From Bacillota bacterium (GTDB taxonomy: Bacteria > Bacillota > Clostridia > Christensenellales > CAG-138), in the NCBI GenBank assembly GCA_023416175.1, contig JAEZIE010000159.1, positions 1 through 6,684 of the forward strand: a stretch of DNA of 6,684 nt, read 5' to 3'. Of this stretch, positions 1 through 5,862 are shown piece by piece (position 1 is the first letter of the stretch; each line of letters opens with the position of its first letter). The translations under genes were made by a program, and so were the position numbers. The notes under the pieces are model-generated. The model was not told the DNA's origin, searched no databases, and saw only the letters and a list, made by a program, of their open reading frames with translations.

Positions 1-1631
1 GGACGCCCAACACCTACACGGTCAGCTATGACGCCAACGGCGGTTCGGGCAGTACCTATCCCAGCAGTCATACCTATGACGCGGCGAAAGCGCTCGCGGC
101 CAATCGGTTTAGGTGGACAGGCTACACTTTCGCAGGGTGGGCAACCACCACGGACGGCGCGGTTGTCTATAGCAATGGGCAGAGCGTTTCAAACCTCACG
201 GCGGAGGCGGGCGGCACGGTGACGCTGTATGCCGTGTGGACGGTCAACACGTATACAATAGAATATAATGCCAACGGCGGGGCTGGAACCACCGCTTCCA
301 GCAGCCATACCTATGACGCGGCAAAAGCGCTCACAGCCAGTGGTTTTACGCGGACAGGCTATACCTTCGTGGGTTGGGCAGCCAGCGCGGGAAGCGCAGC
401 TGCCTATGCAGACGGCGAGAACGTAACGAACCTCACATCGACAGACGGCGGGACGGTGACGCTGTTTGCGGTGTGGACGGCCAATACCTACGCGGTTAGA
501 TACGATGCCAACGGCGGCTCGGGTAGCACCGTTTCCAGCAGCCATACCTATGACGCGGCGAATGTGCTCACGGCCAATGGCTTTACGCGGGTAGGCTACA
601 CCTTCGCGGGTTGGGCGAACAGCGCGGGCGGGGCAACCGCCTATTCCGATGGCCAAAGCGTCTCAAACCTCACGGCGGAGGTCGGAGCGACGGTGGTGCT
701 GTATGCCAAATGGACGCCCCACACCTACACGGTCAACTACGACGCAAGCGGGGGTTTGGGAAGCACCGTGTCAAGCAACCACACCTACGATGTTAAAAAA
801 ATGCTGACACCCAACGGCTTTACGCGGGCAGGTTATACCTTTTCGGGCTGGTCGGCCAGGGCGGACGGCGCGCGCGTTTATGAGGACATGCAACTTGTGA
901 GCAACCTGGCGACAGAGGAGGGTGCGACGGTAACACTGTTTGCAGTATGGACAGTCAACCGCCAGACGACGCCCACCCCCAGGGGAACTGTTGTAAACTG
1001 CACGAGCGGCATCAATGTTCGCAGCGGGCCGGGCACGAACTATCCGGTAGTTGGTTTCGCCCCTAAGGGCACCATGTATCTGCTGGCAGGGCAATCCGGA
1101 TCATGGTACAAAATCAATTTCGATGGTAAGGTGGGGTATATATCAGCGGCTTACTTCTCGATACCCCCCAAGGTGCAGGTTCCCCAACCGGTTTTGCCCG
1201 CGCCGGAATCCGGACGAGGTACGATCGTAAACTGTAATAACAGCGTGAATGTGCGCAATGGACCGGGAACGAATTATTCGGTGATTGGCTCCGCGCAGAA
1301 GGGTGCGACATATACGGTCGCAGGGCAATCCGGCTCGTGGTATAAGATAGAGTTCGGCGGTAACGTGGGGTATATTTCAGCAGATTACTTCTCGGTATCC
1401 TCCACGCCGGTTGTGCAACCCACGCCGGAATTCGGACAGGGTACGATAATTAACTGCAATTATAGCGTAAATGTGCGCAGCGGGCCTGGAACGAATTATT
1501 CAGTAATGGGTTCCGCGCTCAAGGGCACGACATACACGCTAATCGGAAAATCCGGCGCGTGGTACAAAATAGATTTTAACGGCAAGACAGCGTACATCTC
1601 AGCAAGCTACTTTTCGGCAGGCAACCCATAG
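1..1631 (+). CDS. Secreted/surface protein with four InlB-type B-repeats and three SH3b domains (5'-partial)
   Basis: The reading frame is open from base 3, and bases 1-2 fit the end of a Trp codon as in the other repeats, so the true start lies left of the window. The GTG at 219 is internal to a repeat and is not a start. The visible protein is about 542 residues. Four 79-residue Listeria-Bacteroides repeats come first, each with a Y-x-A-N/S-G-G strand, an SSHTYDA-like segment, a GYTFAGW core and an L-Y/F-A-x-W end. A short Thr/Pro linker follows, then three 58-residue bacterial SH3 domains joined by Pro-rich linkers, each with the N-V-R-x-G-P-G-T-N-Y motif and a G-Y/A-I-S-A-x-Y-F-S end. SH3b domains usually bind cell wall; B-repeats are typical of adhesins and surface proteins. 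The end (YFSAGNP) shows no LPXTG motif or membrane anchor, so attachment may be through SH3b binding or the unseen N-terminus. The catalytic or adhesive function is unknown because the N-terminal part is missing. Confidence 0.9.
   Translation, partial: TPNTYTVSYDANGGSGSTYPSSHTYDAAKALAANRFRWTGYTFAGWATTTDGAVVYSNGQSVSNLTAEAGGTVTLYAVWTVNTYTIEYNANGGAGTTASSSHTYDAAKALTASGFTRTGYTFVGWAASAGSAAAYADGENVTNLTSTDGGTVTLFAVWTANTYAVRYDANGGSGSTVSSSHTYDAANVLTANGFTRVGYTFAGWANSAGGATAYSDGQSVSNLTAEVGATVVLYAKWTPHTYTVNYDASGGLGSTVSSNHTYDVKKMLTPNGFTRAGYTFSGWSARADGARVYEDMQLVSNLATEEGATVTLFAVWTVNRQTTPTPRGTVVNCTSGINVRSGPGTNYPVVGFAPKGTMYLLAGQSGSWYKINFDGKVGYISAAYFSIPPKVQVPQPVLPAPESGRGTIVNCNNSVNVRNGPGTNYSVIGSAQKGATYTVAGQSGSWYKIEFGGNVGYISADYFSVSSTPVVQPTPEFGQGTIINCNYSVNVRSGPGTNYSVMGSALKGTTYTLIGKSGAWYKIDFNGKTAYISASYFSAGNP
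12..959 (+). repeat. Four tandem 237-bp B-repeats (Listeria-Bacteroides/Flg_new type)
   Basis: Units begin at 12, 249, 486 and 723, so spacing is exactly 237 bp (79 codons) with no insertions or deletions. Each unit encodes one beta-rich repeat. DNA identity is high in patches: 296-322 (unit 2) is identical to 533-559 (unit 3), and the tail of unit 1 (about 189-209) nearly matches that of unit 3 (about 663-683). More units may lie left of the window edge. Confidence 0.9.
987..1616 (+). repeat. Three SH3b (SH3_3-type) domain repeats
   Basis: Domain units of 174 bp lie at 987-1160, 1221-1394 and 1443-1616, separated by Pro-rich linkers of 20 and 16 codons. Each starts T-V/I-V/I-N-C and carries the R-x-G-P-G-T-N-Y motif about 10 residues later, followed by G-x-S-G-x-W-Y-K-I. 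Every copy keeps one Cys at the same place. The DNA looks more A+T-rich than the B-repeat part, suggesting a different origin for the two halves. Confidence 0.88.
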
Positions 1632-1728
1632 CATATGAACAACGAAGGGCAAGTATTGCGAGATGGCGAAAACACATGAGTATAACGGGTATCTATATCA
1701 TTGAGAGGAGTTATTATAGGAGAGGCTC

Positions 1729-1935
1729 ATGATAAGTGCGACTCGTTTACAGGTTCATATAAGCGCAGCACGGTCAAAGGTCTATCATGCACGCATCGAC
1801 AGGAGTTTCAGTGCGAAATGGAAAGGACTTGAAGGGATGACCTGCCATGTACATAAGTGCAATACCTGCGAAGGCGGCAGGATATGCATCTCTCGAATTG
1901 TCGATTTTGCCTTATACTCTTACTACTACAGATAA
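1729..1935 (+). CDS. Doubtful small ORF, 68 residues, with a Cys cluster
   Basis: ATG at 1729 is preceded by AGGAGA at 1718-1723, a good ribosome-site distance. The product is basic and includes a C-x4-C-x2-C-x5-C pattern (Cys39, 44, 47, 53, with His40 and His42 nearby), which could bind metal. The protein is not recognised, has no signal peptide, and the C-terminal end is low in complexity (YSYYYR). The stop codon abuts the A-run of the downstream hairpin, which could terminate it in the + direction only weakly. It may equally be a chance ORF in an intergenic region. Confidence 0.25.
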   Translation: MISATRLQVHISAARSKVYHARIDRSFSAKWKGLEGMTCHVHKCNTCEGGRICISRIVDFALYSYYYR

Positions 1936-1966
1936 AAAAGCAGCTATCGCAATGCGATAGCTGCTT
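1934..1966 (-). terminator. Rho-independent terminator of the DeoR-family gene
   Basis: Arms 1938-1950 and 1954-1966 form a perfect 13-bp stem with a 3-base loop (aat). Read on the minus strand it is followed by six T (the A-run at 1934-1939, whose last two bases also form the base of the stem), as expected for an intrinsic terminator. It lies about 90 bases past the stop of the leftward regulator. In the + direction the tail is only AATTT, so it would be a weaker terminator that way. Confidence 0.85.
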
Positions 1967-2058
1967 AATTTGCACTTCTTGCTGTCCTTAGGCAAGTGGA
2001 TAAAACCAACAATACAGGTTTTCCAACTGGTCATCAACAACCAGCCCGGCGTAGCAAA

Positions 2059-2826
2059 TCAGCAGACAATGACATCGATGTGGCTTTTCGAAAGTAGATC
2101 TTTCAGCCCATCGTCAGGCTCACGGTTAGTAAAGAGCGCCTGAATCCCCTCCAGATCTGCAATACGGTGGCTTTTGCACCGGCCGAATTTATCTGAATCC
2201 ACCAGCAAGTACCGATAATCCGAATGAGCGAGCATCATGCGCCGCACCCGTGCCTCGCTTTCGCTGTTGTCCGTCAGTCCAAAACGTTCGTGCAGGCCTG
2301 AGCAGCTTACGAAGGCTTTGTCGGCATGGAGTTCCTCAAGCATACCGGTTACGGAATATCCAACAAACGAACGGGAGGAGGGGCGGTAGGAACCACCCGC
2401 CATAATCAGGTTAGTATGGCCACAATCGGAAAGCTCCATCGCGATTTGAAGGGAATTGGTGATGATGGAGAGTTTGAGCGTGGATTGCTTGATGACTTTC
2501 GCAAGATGCAAGGCGGTCGTGCTCGAGTCGAGCATGATGGTATCGCTCTCCTCCAACATGGTAAAGCTTTTTTGCGCAATGCGCGCTTTTTCCTCAACGA
2601 GCATGATCTCTCGCAGTTCATACGGCGCTTCGAGGTCAAATGTTTTAATCTTGTACGCACCTCCGTGAACCCGCACCACTGAACGATCGTCCTTGACTAT
2701 TTTTTCAAGGTCCCGGCGGATGGTTTCTTCCGTTACGGAAAAAATCTTGCTTAATTCTGCGACAGATACGCTGTCGTTTGTAGTGAGTAATTCACGGATA
2801 GCGGATAGCCGATCAATTGCCAGCAT
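2059..2826 (-). CDS. DeoR/GlpR-family transcriptional regulator
   Basis: This 255-residue protein has the usual length and layout of the family. An N-terminal winged helix-turn-helix (residues about 5-57) shows V-A-E-L-S-x-I-F-S-V-T-E-E-T-I-R-R-D-L, followed by the V-R-V-H-G-G-A wing motif (51-57). The C-terminal phosphosugar-sensing DeoRC domain has D-S-S-T-T (100-104), T-N-S (123-125), an A-G-G-x-x-R segment (143-148), then L-T-D-N-S-x-S-E-A-x-V-R-R-M-M-L and D-S-D-K-F-G. Such proteins usually repress sugar or nucleoside catabolic genes and release DNA on binding a sugar phosphate; that ligand is unknown here. A TTG at 2836-2838 would add four residues, but the ATG at 2824-2826 has GGAGG five bases upstream and the usual family N-terminus (MLAIDRL), so it is preferred. 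The gene diverges from the ABC transporter operon, which makes that operon its probable target. Confidence 0.93.
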   Translation of the reverse strand: MLAIDRLSAIRELLTTNDSVSVAELSKIFSVTEETIRRDLEKIVKDDRSVVRVHGGAYKIKTFDLEAPYELREIMLVEEKARIAQKSFTMLEESDTIMLDSSTTALHLAKVIKQSTLKLSIITNSLQIAMELSDCGHTNLIMAGGSYRPSSRSFVGYSVTGMLEELHADKAFVSCSGLHERFGLTDNSESEARVRRMMLAHSDYRYLLVDSDKFGRCKSHRIADLEGIQALFTNREPDDGLKDLLSKSHIDVIVC

Positions 2827-2831
2827 ACTGG

Positions 2832-2836
2832 CCTCC
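2832..2836 (-). promoter_or_regulatory. Ribosome binding site deciding the regulator start
   Basis: The minus strand reads GGAGG here, five bases before the ATG at 2826-2824. The upstream in-frame TTG (2838-2836) overlaps this site, so it is unlikely to be the start. Confidence 0.8.
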
Positions 2837-2870
2837 AAAATGTTGCATTATTTTGGTTTACTTTGTTTTT

Positions 2871-2899
2871 AGTATATCATCTTTATTTATATATGTCGA
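2871..2899 (-). promoter_or_regulatory. Promoter of the DeoR-family gene
   Basis: On the minus strand a TCGACA -35 box (2899-2894) and a TATACT -10 box (2876-2871) are separated by exactly 17 bases; each matches the sigma-A consensus at five of six positions. Transcription would start near 2865, about 40 bases before the ATG. Confidence 0.75.
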
Positions 2900-2913
2900 G
2901 AATCGAATATAAA
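2886..2913. promoter_or_regulatory. Candidate operator: imperfect inverted repeat
   Basis: The left arm TTTATATATGTCGA (2886-2899) and right arm TCGAATATAAA (2903-2913) are inverted copies apart from three extra bases in the left arm. They flank a 3-base centre (gaa). The element covers the -35 box of the regulator promoter and sits just upstream of the transporter promoter, so a protein bound here could affect both. Binding by the DeoR-family protein is inference. Confidence 0.4.
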
Positions 2914-2929
2914 CGTCTTAAAAATGGCA

Positions 2930-2957
2930 TTGACATCTTGATATGATATGATACTAT
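2930..2957 (+). promoter_or_regulatory. Promoter of the ABC transporter operon
   Basis: A perfect TTGACA -35 box (2930-2935) is followed, after 16 bases, by TACTAT (2952-2957), a four-of-six -10 box. The start would be near 2964. Three tandem GATAY pentamers (2940-2954) fill the spacer and reach into the -10 box and could be operator half-sites. Alternative -10 boxes (TATGAT) at 2942 or 2947 are closer to consensus but leave too short a spacer. Confidence 0.65.
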
Positions 2958-2963
2958 AAGAAA

Positions 2964-3097
2964 AACAAGAAAAAAAAGAAAAGAAAACAAAAACCAACAA
3001 GCTCAAGGCTGTGAGCTCATTTTCCTCATGCTTTATTTTTGCGTATCGCACCGCGTTGCAGATACAATGGCCTACAAAAATAAAAAGGAGAAAAAAG
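2964..3097 (+). promoter_or_regulatory. Long leader of the transporter mRNA with two small hairpins
   Basis: About 134 bases separate the predicted start from the ATG at 3098. The leader begins within a T-free stretch (2958-3002) made mostly of A with some G and C. Two small stems follow: 3000-3005 with 3012-3017 (6 bp, 6-base loop), and 3043-3050 with 3057-3065 (8 bp with one bulged A). No known riboswitch class was recognised; purine and riboflavin switch signatures were looked for by eye and not seen. Confidence 0.45.
3085..3090 (+). promoter_or_regulatory. Ribosome binding site of the binding-protein gene
   Basis: AAGGAG lies seven bases before the ATG at 3098. It fixes that ATG, rather than the in-frame GTG at 3011, as the start; the GTG would also place 29 residues before the signal peptide. 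Confidence 0.85.
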
Positions 3098-4210
3098 ATG
3101 AAGAGAAAAGTTGCCCTGTTCCTTGGTTTGTTGATGCTTGTATCCTCGCTGATGGCGGGGTGCGGCGCAAATGCAACTCCCGCGGCCGCAACCCCGGCGC
3201 CCGCATCGAACGAAGCTCCCCAGGGAGAGACCTCGGCCGCTCCGCAGGAAATCAAGAAAGTTGCCGTCATCTGCGACCCGGTTGGCGTGAATCCGTTCCT
3301 TACGCAGGTAGTTGAAAAGTGTGAAGAGATAAAGAATTCCGGCAAATATCCCATGGATTATAGCGTCATCGAATGCGCCGACGATACTGCTTGGTCCGAA
3401 AATATCCGTGCTTCTGTGGAAGAAGGATACAGCCTCATCCTTGCAGTAGGCTGGCAGGGCGCCGATCCCCTTAACGAGGTCGCAACTCAGTTCCCCGACA
3501 AGGCGCAATATGCCATTATTGACACCGTCTGCGATAACCCGAAGGTAAAATCCTACATATTCAAGCCCCAGGAAGCAGCTTATCTCATCGGCATTATCGC
3601 CGCCTCTGTGAGTGCTGACGCCGGCAAACCCAACGGCCCCTTCGGCGCTGTGCACGCCAACCCCGGCCAGGGCAGCTTCGAGTGGCGCTATGGCTACATG
3701 GAGGGCGTACGCTCCATCAATCCCAATGTCAAGATGTCCGATTTCATATTCAACTACACCAAGTCCTATACCGATGCGCCTGTCGCCAAGGAGCTGGCGC
3801 TGCAGCAGGCTGCGCAGGGGTGCGTATTTATCAATGCAGCTTCCGCCGTTGCAGACTTCGGTACCTTTGAAGCGGCTTTGGAGAAGGGCTTTTATACTTC
3901 TGGCCAGGATGCCGACAGAACCACGCCCGACAATCCGAACATCCTTACCACCCAGGTGAAGTATACGGGCGTTGTCACCAACATGATTCTCGATGAATTC
4001 TTCTCCACCGGTATTCAGCCCGGCATCGCGTCGTTTGGCTTGAAGGAAGGTGTGGTCGGCGCTACCTACATTACCGACGATGGCGTCAACCCCCGCAATA
4101 CAAAAGTGCTGACCGATGATATCGTCGCCAAAGCCCGTGCCGCCGCAGATAAGATCAAATCCGGCGAACTGGTACTTGAAGTTCCCCTCGAAGAAAGCTA
4201 TTCCTTCTAA
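3098..4210 (+). CDS. BMP/PnrA-family lipoprotein, ABC transporter substrate-binding protein
   Basis: This 370-residue lipoprotein has a K-R-K start, a hydrophobic core and a lipobox L-M-A-G-C with Cys22 as the lipidated residue. A flexible Ala/Pro/Thr/Ser/Glu linker (23-51) leads to the ligand-binding domain (about 53-365). Family features include L-I-L-A-V-G-W-Q (113-120), A-I-I-D (139-142), Q-E-A-A-Y-L-I-G (158-165), F-E-A-A-x-E-K-G (257-264) and the G-Q-D-A-D motif (269-273). The family comprises membrane-anchored binding proteins mostly for purine and other nucleosides, with a few for other ligands such as riboflavin. The first ligand loop here reads C-D-P-V-G-V-N-P-F (59-67) instead of the usual D-x-G-x-D-x-S-F-N form, so the ligand may differ. 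It heads the operon with the ATPase and permease that follow, and a strong hairpin lies directly after it. Confidence 0.92.
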   Translation: MKRKVALFLGLLMLVSSLMAGCGANATPAAATPAPASNEAPQGETSAAPQEIKKVAVICDPVGVNPFLTQVVEKCEEIKNSGKYPMDYSVIECADDTAWSENIRASVEEGYSLILAVGWQGADPLNEVATQFPDKAQYAIIDTVCDNPKVKSYIFKPQEAAYLIGIIAASVSADAGKPNGPFGAVHANPGQGSFEWRYGYMEGVRSINPNVKMSDFIFNYTKSYTDAPVAKELALQQAAQGCVFINAASAVADFGTFEAALEKGFYTSGQDADRTTPDNPNILTTQVKYTGVVTNMILDEFFSTGIQPGIASFGLKEGVVGATYITDDGVNPRNTKVLTDDIVAKARAAADKIKSGELVLEVPLEESYSF

Positions 4211-4217
4211 TCCCCTA

Positions 4218-4254
4218 AAGTTGTTGCTCCCCATAACATGGGGAGCAACAATTT
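4218..4254 (+). terminator. Intercistronic hairpin after the binding-protein gene
   Basis: Arms 4221-4234 and 4238-4251 form a perfect 14-bp stem with a 3-base loop (aac); one G-U and two A-U pairs can extend the base to 4218-4254. It starts about ten bases past the stop codon. Only three T follow the stem, so it is probably a partial terminator and/or a 3' stabiliser of the binding-protein mRNA rather than the end of the operon. This fits the need for more binding protein than ATPase. Confidence 0.75.
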
Positions 4255-4312
4255 CATCATACAATGCCTTTAATCGCCTTTCGCCTTATTGCTCCAGTTC
4301 AACCAGCAAGCT

Positions 4313-4319
4313 AGGGAGA
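4313..4319 (+). promoter_or_regulatory. Ribosome binding site of the ATPase gene
   Basis: AGGGAGA ends ten bases before the ATG at 4330, a slightly long spacing. The TTG at 4321 is one base away from it and too close. The ATG at 4363 would remove the conserved first strand of the nucleotide-binding domain (I-L-R-M-E-H-I-V-K-R-Y). Confidence 0.6.
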
Positions 4320-4329
4320 ATTGTTATAC

Positions 4330-5862
4330 ATGCATAATAAAGGAGCGGAGCCGATCCTCCGTATGGAGCACATCGTAAAACGTTATGGAGAAATCGTCGC
4401 AAACGACAACGTTGACCTTCGGCTTTATAAAGGAGAGATCCTTGCCGTCATAGGTGAAAATGGAGCGGGAAAGACCACGCTGATGAAGGTGCTCTACGGC
4501 ATGGAGCAGGCCAATAGCGGAAGCATATTTCTCCATGGCAAACAACTGCATTTGAAAAACCCTTCGCATGCCATCGCAAACCGAATCGGCATGGTACAGC
4601 AGCATTTTATGCTCTTTGAGCCGTTTACTGTCGCAGAAAACGTCGTATATGGCAATGAACCGGAAAAGGGCTTGTATTTTGACCTGAAAAAAGCGAACAG
4701 CACGGTATTGGAATTATCGAAAGCGTTCGAACTTCCGCTGGATCCGCAGGCAAAGATCATGGGCATGCCGGTCGGCCTTCGGCAACGCGTAGAAATTGTC
4801 AAGGTCCTCTACCAGAATGCGGATATCATCATATTTGACGAGCCCACCGCTGTATTAACTCCCCAAGAGGTTCACGAGCTCTTAAAAACCATGAAAAAGC
4901 TTGCCGCTGCCGGTAAAAGCGTTATCATCATCACACACAAACTCAACGAGGTGATGGAGGTGGCGGACCGGGCCATGGTCATGCGCGGGGGCACCCTGAT
5001 TGCGGATATTAATATTGAGGATACCACCATAGAGGAGCTCAGCTTTATGATGGTAGGCCGCCAGCTTATAGAAACTGACATCCTCCCGGTTGAACCTGGC
5101 GAGGATGTGCTGCGTGTCGAGAATCTAGTGATCAAAGGAGAAGGGGCTTTGCCCTGTATTGATCAACTTTCGCTGCACGTACGGGCGGGAGAGATCGTGG
5201 GGATCGCAGGTGTATCCGGCAACGGGCAATCCGAACTTGCCAAGTGTATCCTCGGGCTGCAAAAGGCCCAGAGTGGCAGTGTGCTATTAAAAGGTAAGGC
5301 AATTATAAACCACAGCGTCAGGGAAGTGCGCGAATCCGGCGTGGCCATGATACCGGAGGATCGGTATATGTGGGGCTCTGCGCCGCAGGCCACCATATCG
5401 GAAACCTCCATCATGGCGCATTATAGAAAGCCTCATTATTCCCGCGCTGGAGTACTAAAAATACGAAACATTTTGCATTTCGCACAGGATATTGTCACCA
5501 GATTCTCCGTAAAGACAGACAGCACACATGCAAAGACAAGCTCGCTGTCGGGAGGAAACGCGCAAAAGCTGATCGCCGCAAGAGAAATTATGCAGAGGAC
5601 GCCACTGCTGATTGCATGCGAACCTACGCGCGGCGTAGACATTGGCGCAATGGAATTCATACATGAACAGCTGATCAAAAACCGTACGGACGGCGCTGCA
5701 GTATTGCTCATTTCCAGTGAGCTTTCCGAGGTAATTAAATTGTCCGACCGCATTTATGTCATGTATCGCGGCAAAATCCACGGGGAGTTTATGCGCGGCA
5801 ACGTCAGGGAAGAGGAACTCGGACTTCTGATGGCAAGGGGGAAGCGGCATGTATCTGAATAA
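4330..5862 (+). CDS. Double-domain ABC transporter ATPase of a BMP-type nucleoside uptake system
   Basis: This 510-residue cytoplasmic protein drives uptake by ATP hydrolysis and has the usual length for RbsA/NupO-like fused ATPases. Domain 1 shows Walker A G-E-N-G-A-G-K-T-T (42-50), a Q-loop at Q90/Q91, the family-type signature P-V-G-L-R-Q-R (147-153), Walker B I-I-I-F-D-E (166-171) followed by P-T-A-V-L-T-P-Q-E, and the switch His203. Domain 2 (from about 260) has a degenerate Walker A G-V-S-G-N-G-Q-S (294-301, Gln in place of Lys), a full signature L-S-G-G-N-A-Q-K (406-413), a Walker B end C-E-P-T-R-G-V-D (430-437) and no switch His (I-S-S-E-L-S-E). One intact and one degenerate site is normal in this family. 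ATG 4330 is chosen from its ribosome site and the domain start. It follows the binding-protein gene by 119 bases and overlaps the permease gene by 14 bases. Confidence 0.94.
   Translation: MHNKGAEPILRMEHIVKRYGEIVANDNVDLRLYKGEILAVIGENGAGKTTLMKVLYGMEQANSGSIFLHGKQLHLKNPSHAIANRIGMVQQHFMLFEPFTVAENVVYGNEPEKGLYFDLKKANSTVLELSKAFELPLDPQAKIMGMPVGLRQRVEIVKVLYQNADIIIFDEPTAVLTPQEVHELLKTMKKLAAAGKSVIIITHKLNEVMEVADRAMVMRGGTLIADINIEDTTIEELSFMMVGRQLIETDILPVEPGEDVLRVENLVIKGEGALPCIDQLSLHVRAGEIVGIAGVSGNGQSELAKCILGLQKAQSGSVLLKGKAIINHSVREVRESGVAMIPEDRYMWGSAPQATISETSIMAHYRKPHYSRAGVLKIRNILHFAQDIVTRFSVKTDSTHAKTSSLSGGNAQKLIAAREIMQRTPLLIACEPTRGVDIGAMEFIHEQLIKNRTDGAAVLLISSELSEVIKLSDRIYVMYRGKIHGEFMRGNVREEELGLLMARGKRHVSE

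Larger units (their letters stand above)
1632..2058. other. Intergenic gap between converging genes
   Basis: This 427-base stretch separates the rightward surface-protein gene from the leftward regulator gene. It contains one small ORF with a good ribosome site (1729-1935) and a strong hairpin (1938-1966). No convincing terminator is visible directly after the surface-protein stop at 1629-1631. A weak promoter-like pair, TTGCGA (1656-1661) and TATAAC (1681-1686), has a 19-base spacer and is not strong enough to call. Nothing recognisable was seen in 1967-2058. Confidence 0.6.

Noticed and set aside
189..1094. Minus-strand ORFs across the repeat array
   Set aside because: They mirror the repeated + strand coding sequence, and their translations are low-information Arg/Ala/Gly-rich shadows.
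219..1631. ORF read from GTG 219 as a complete gene
   Set aside because: The same frame is open and clearly homologous from base 3, with a full repeat upstream of 219, so the GTG is an internal Val codon.
1675..1731. CATGAG (1675-1680) pairing with CTCATG (1726-1731) to hide the small ORF start
   Set aside because: Only six base pairs across a loop of about 45 bases; too weak to call a regulatory structure.
3011..3097. N-terminal extension of the binding protein from GTG 3011
   Set aside because: It would bury the lipoprotein signal peptide 29 residues inside the protein; the ATG at 3098 has a strong ribosome site.
3026..4264. 412-codon ORF on the minus strand opposite the binding-protein gene
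   Set aside because: It is a shadow of the clearly coding + strand gene, with no recognisable domain and no family resemblance; it also runs through the intercistronic hairpin.
4242..4295. Alternative pairing of GGAGCAA (4242-4248) with TTGCTCC (4289-4295) as an attenuator switch
   Set aside because: Seven pairs cannot compete with the perfect 14-bp hairpin that uses the same bases, and no leader peptide or sensor is visible.
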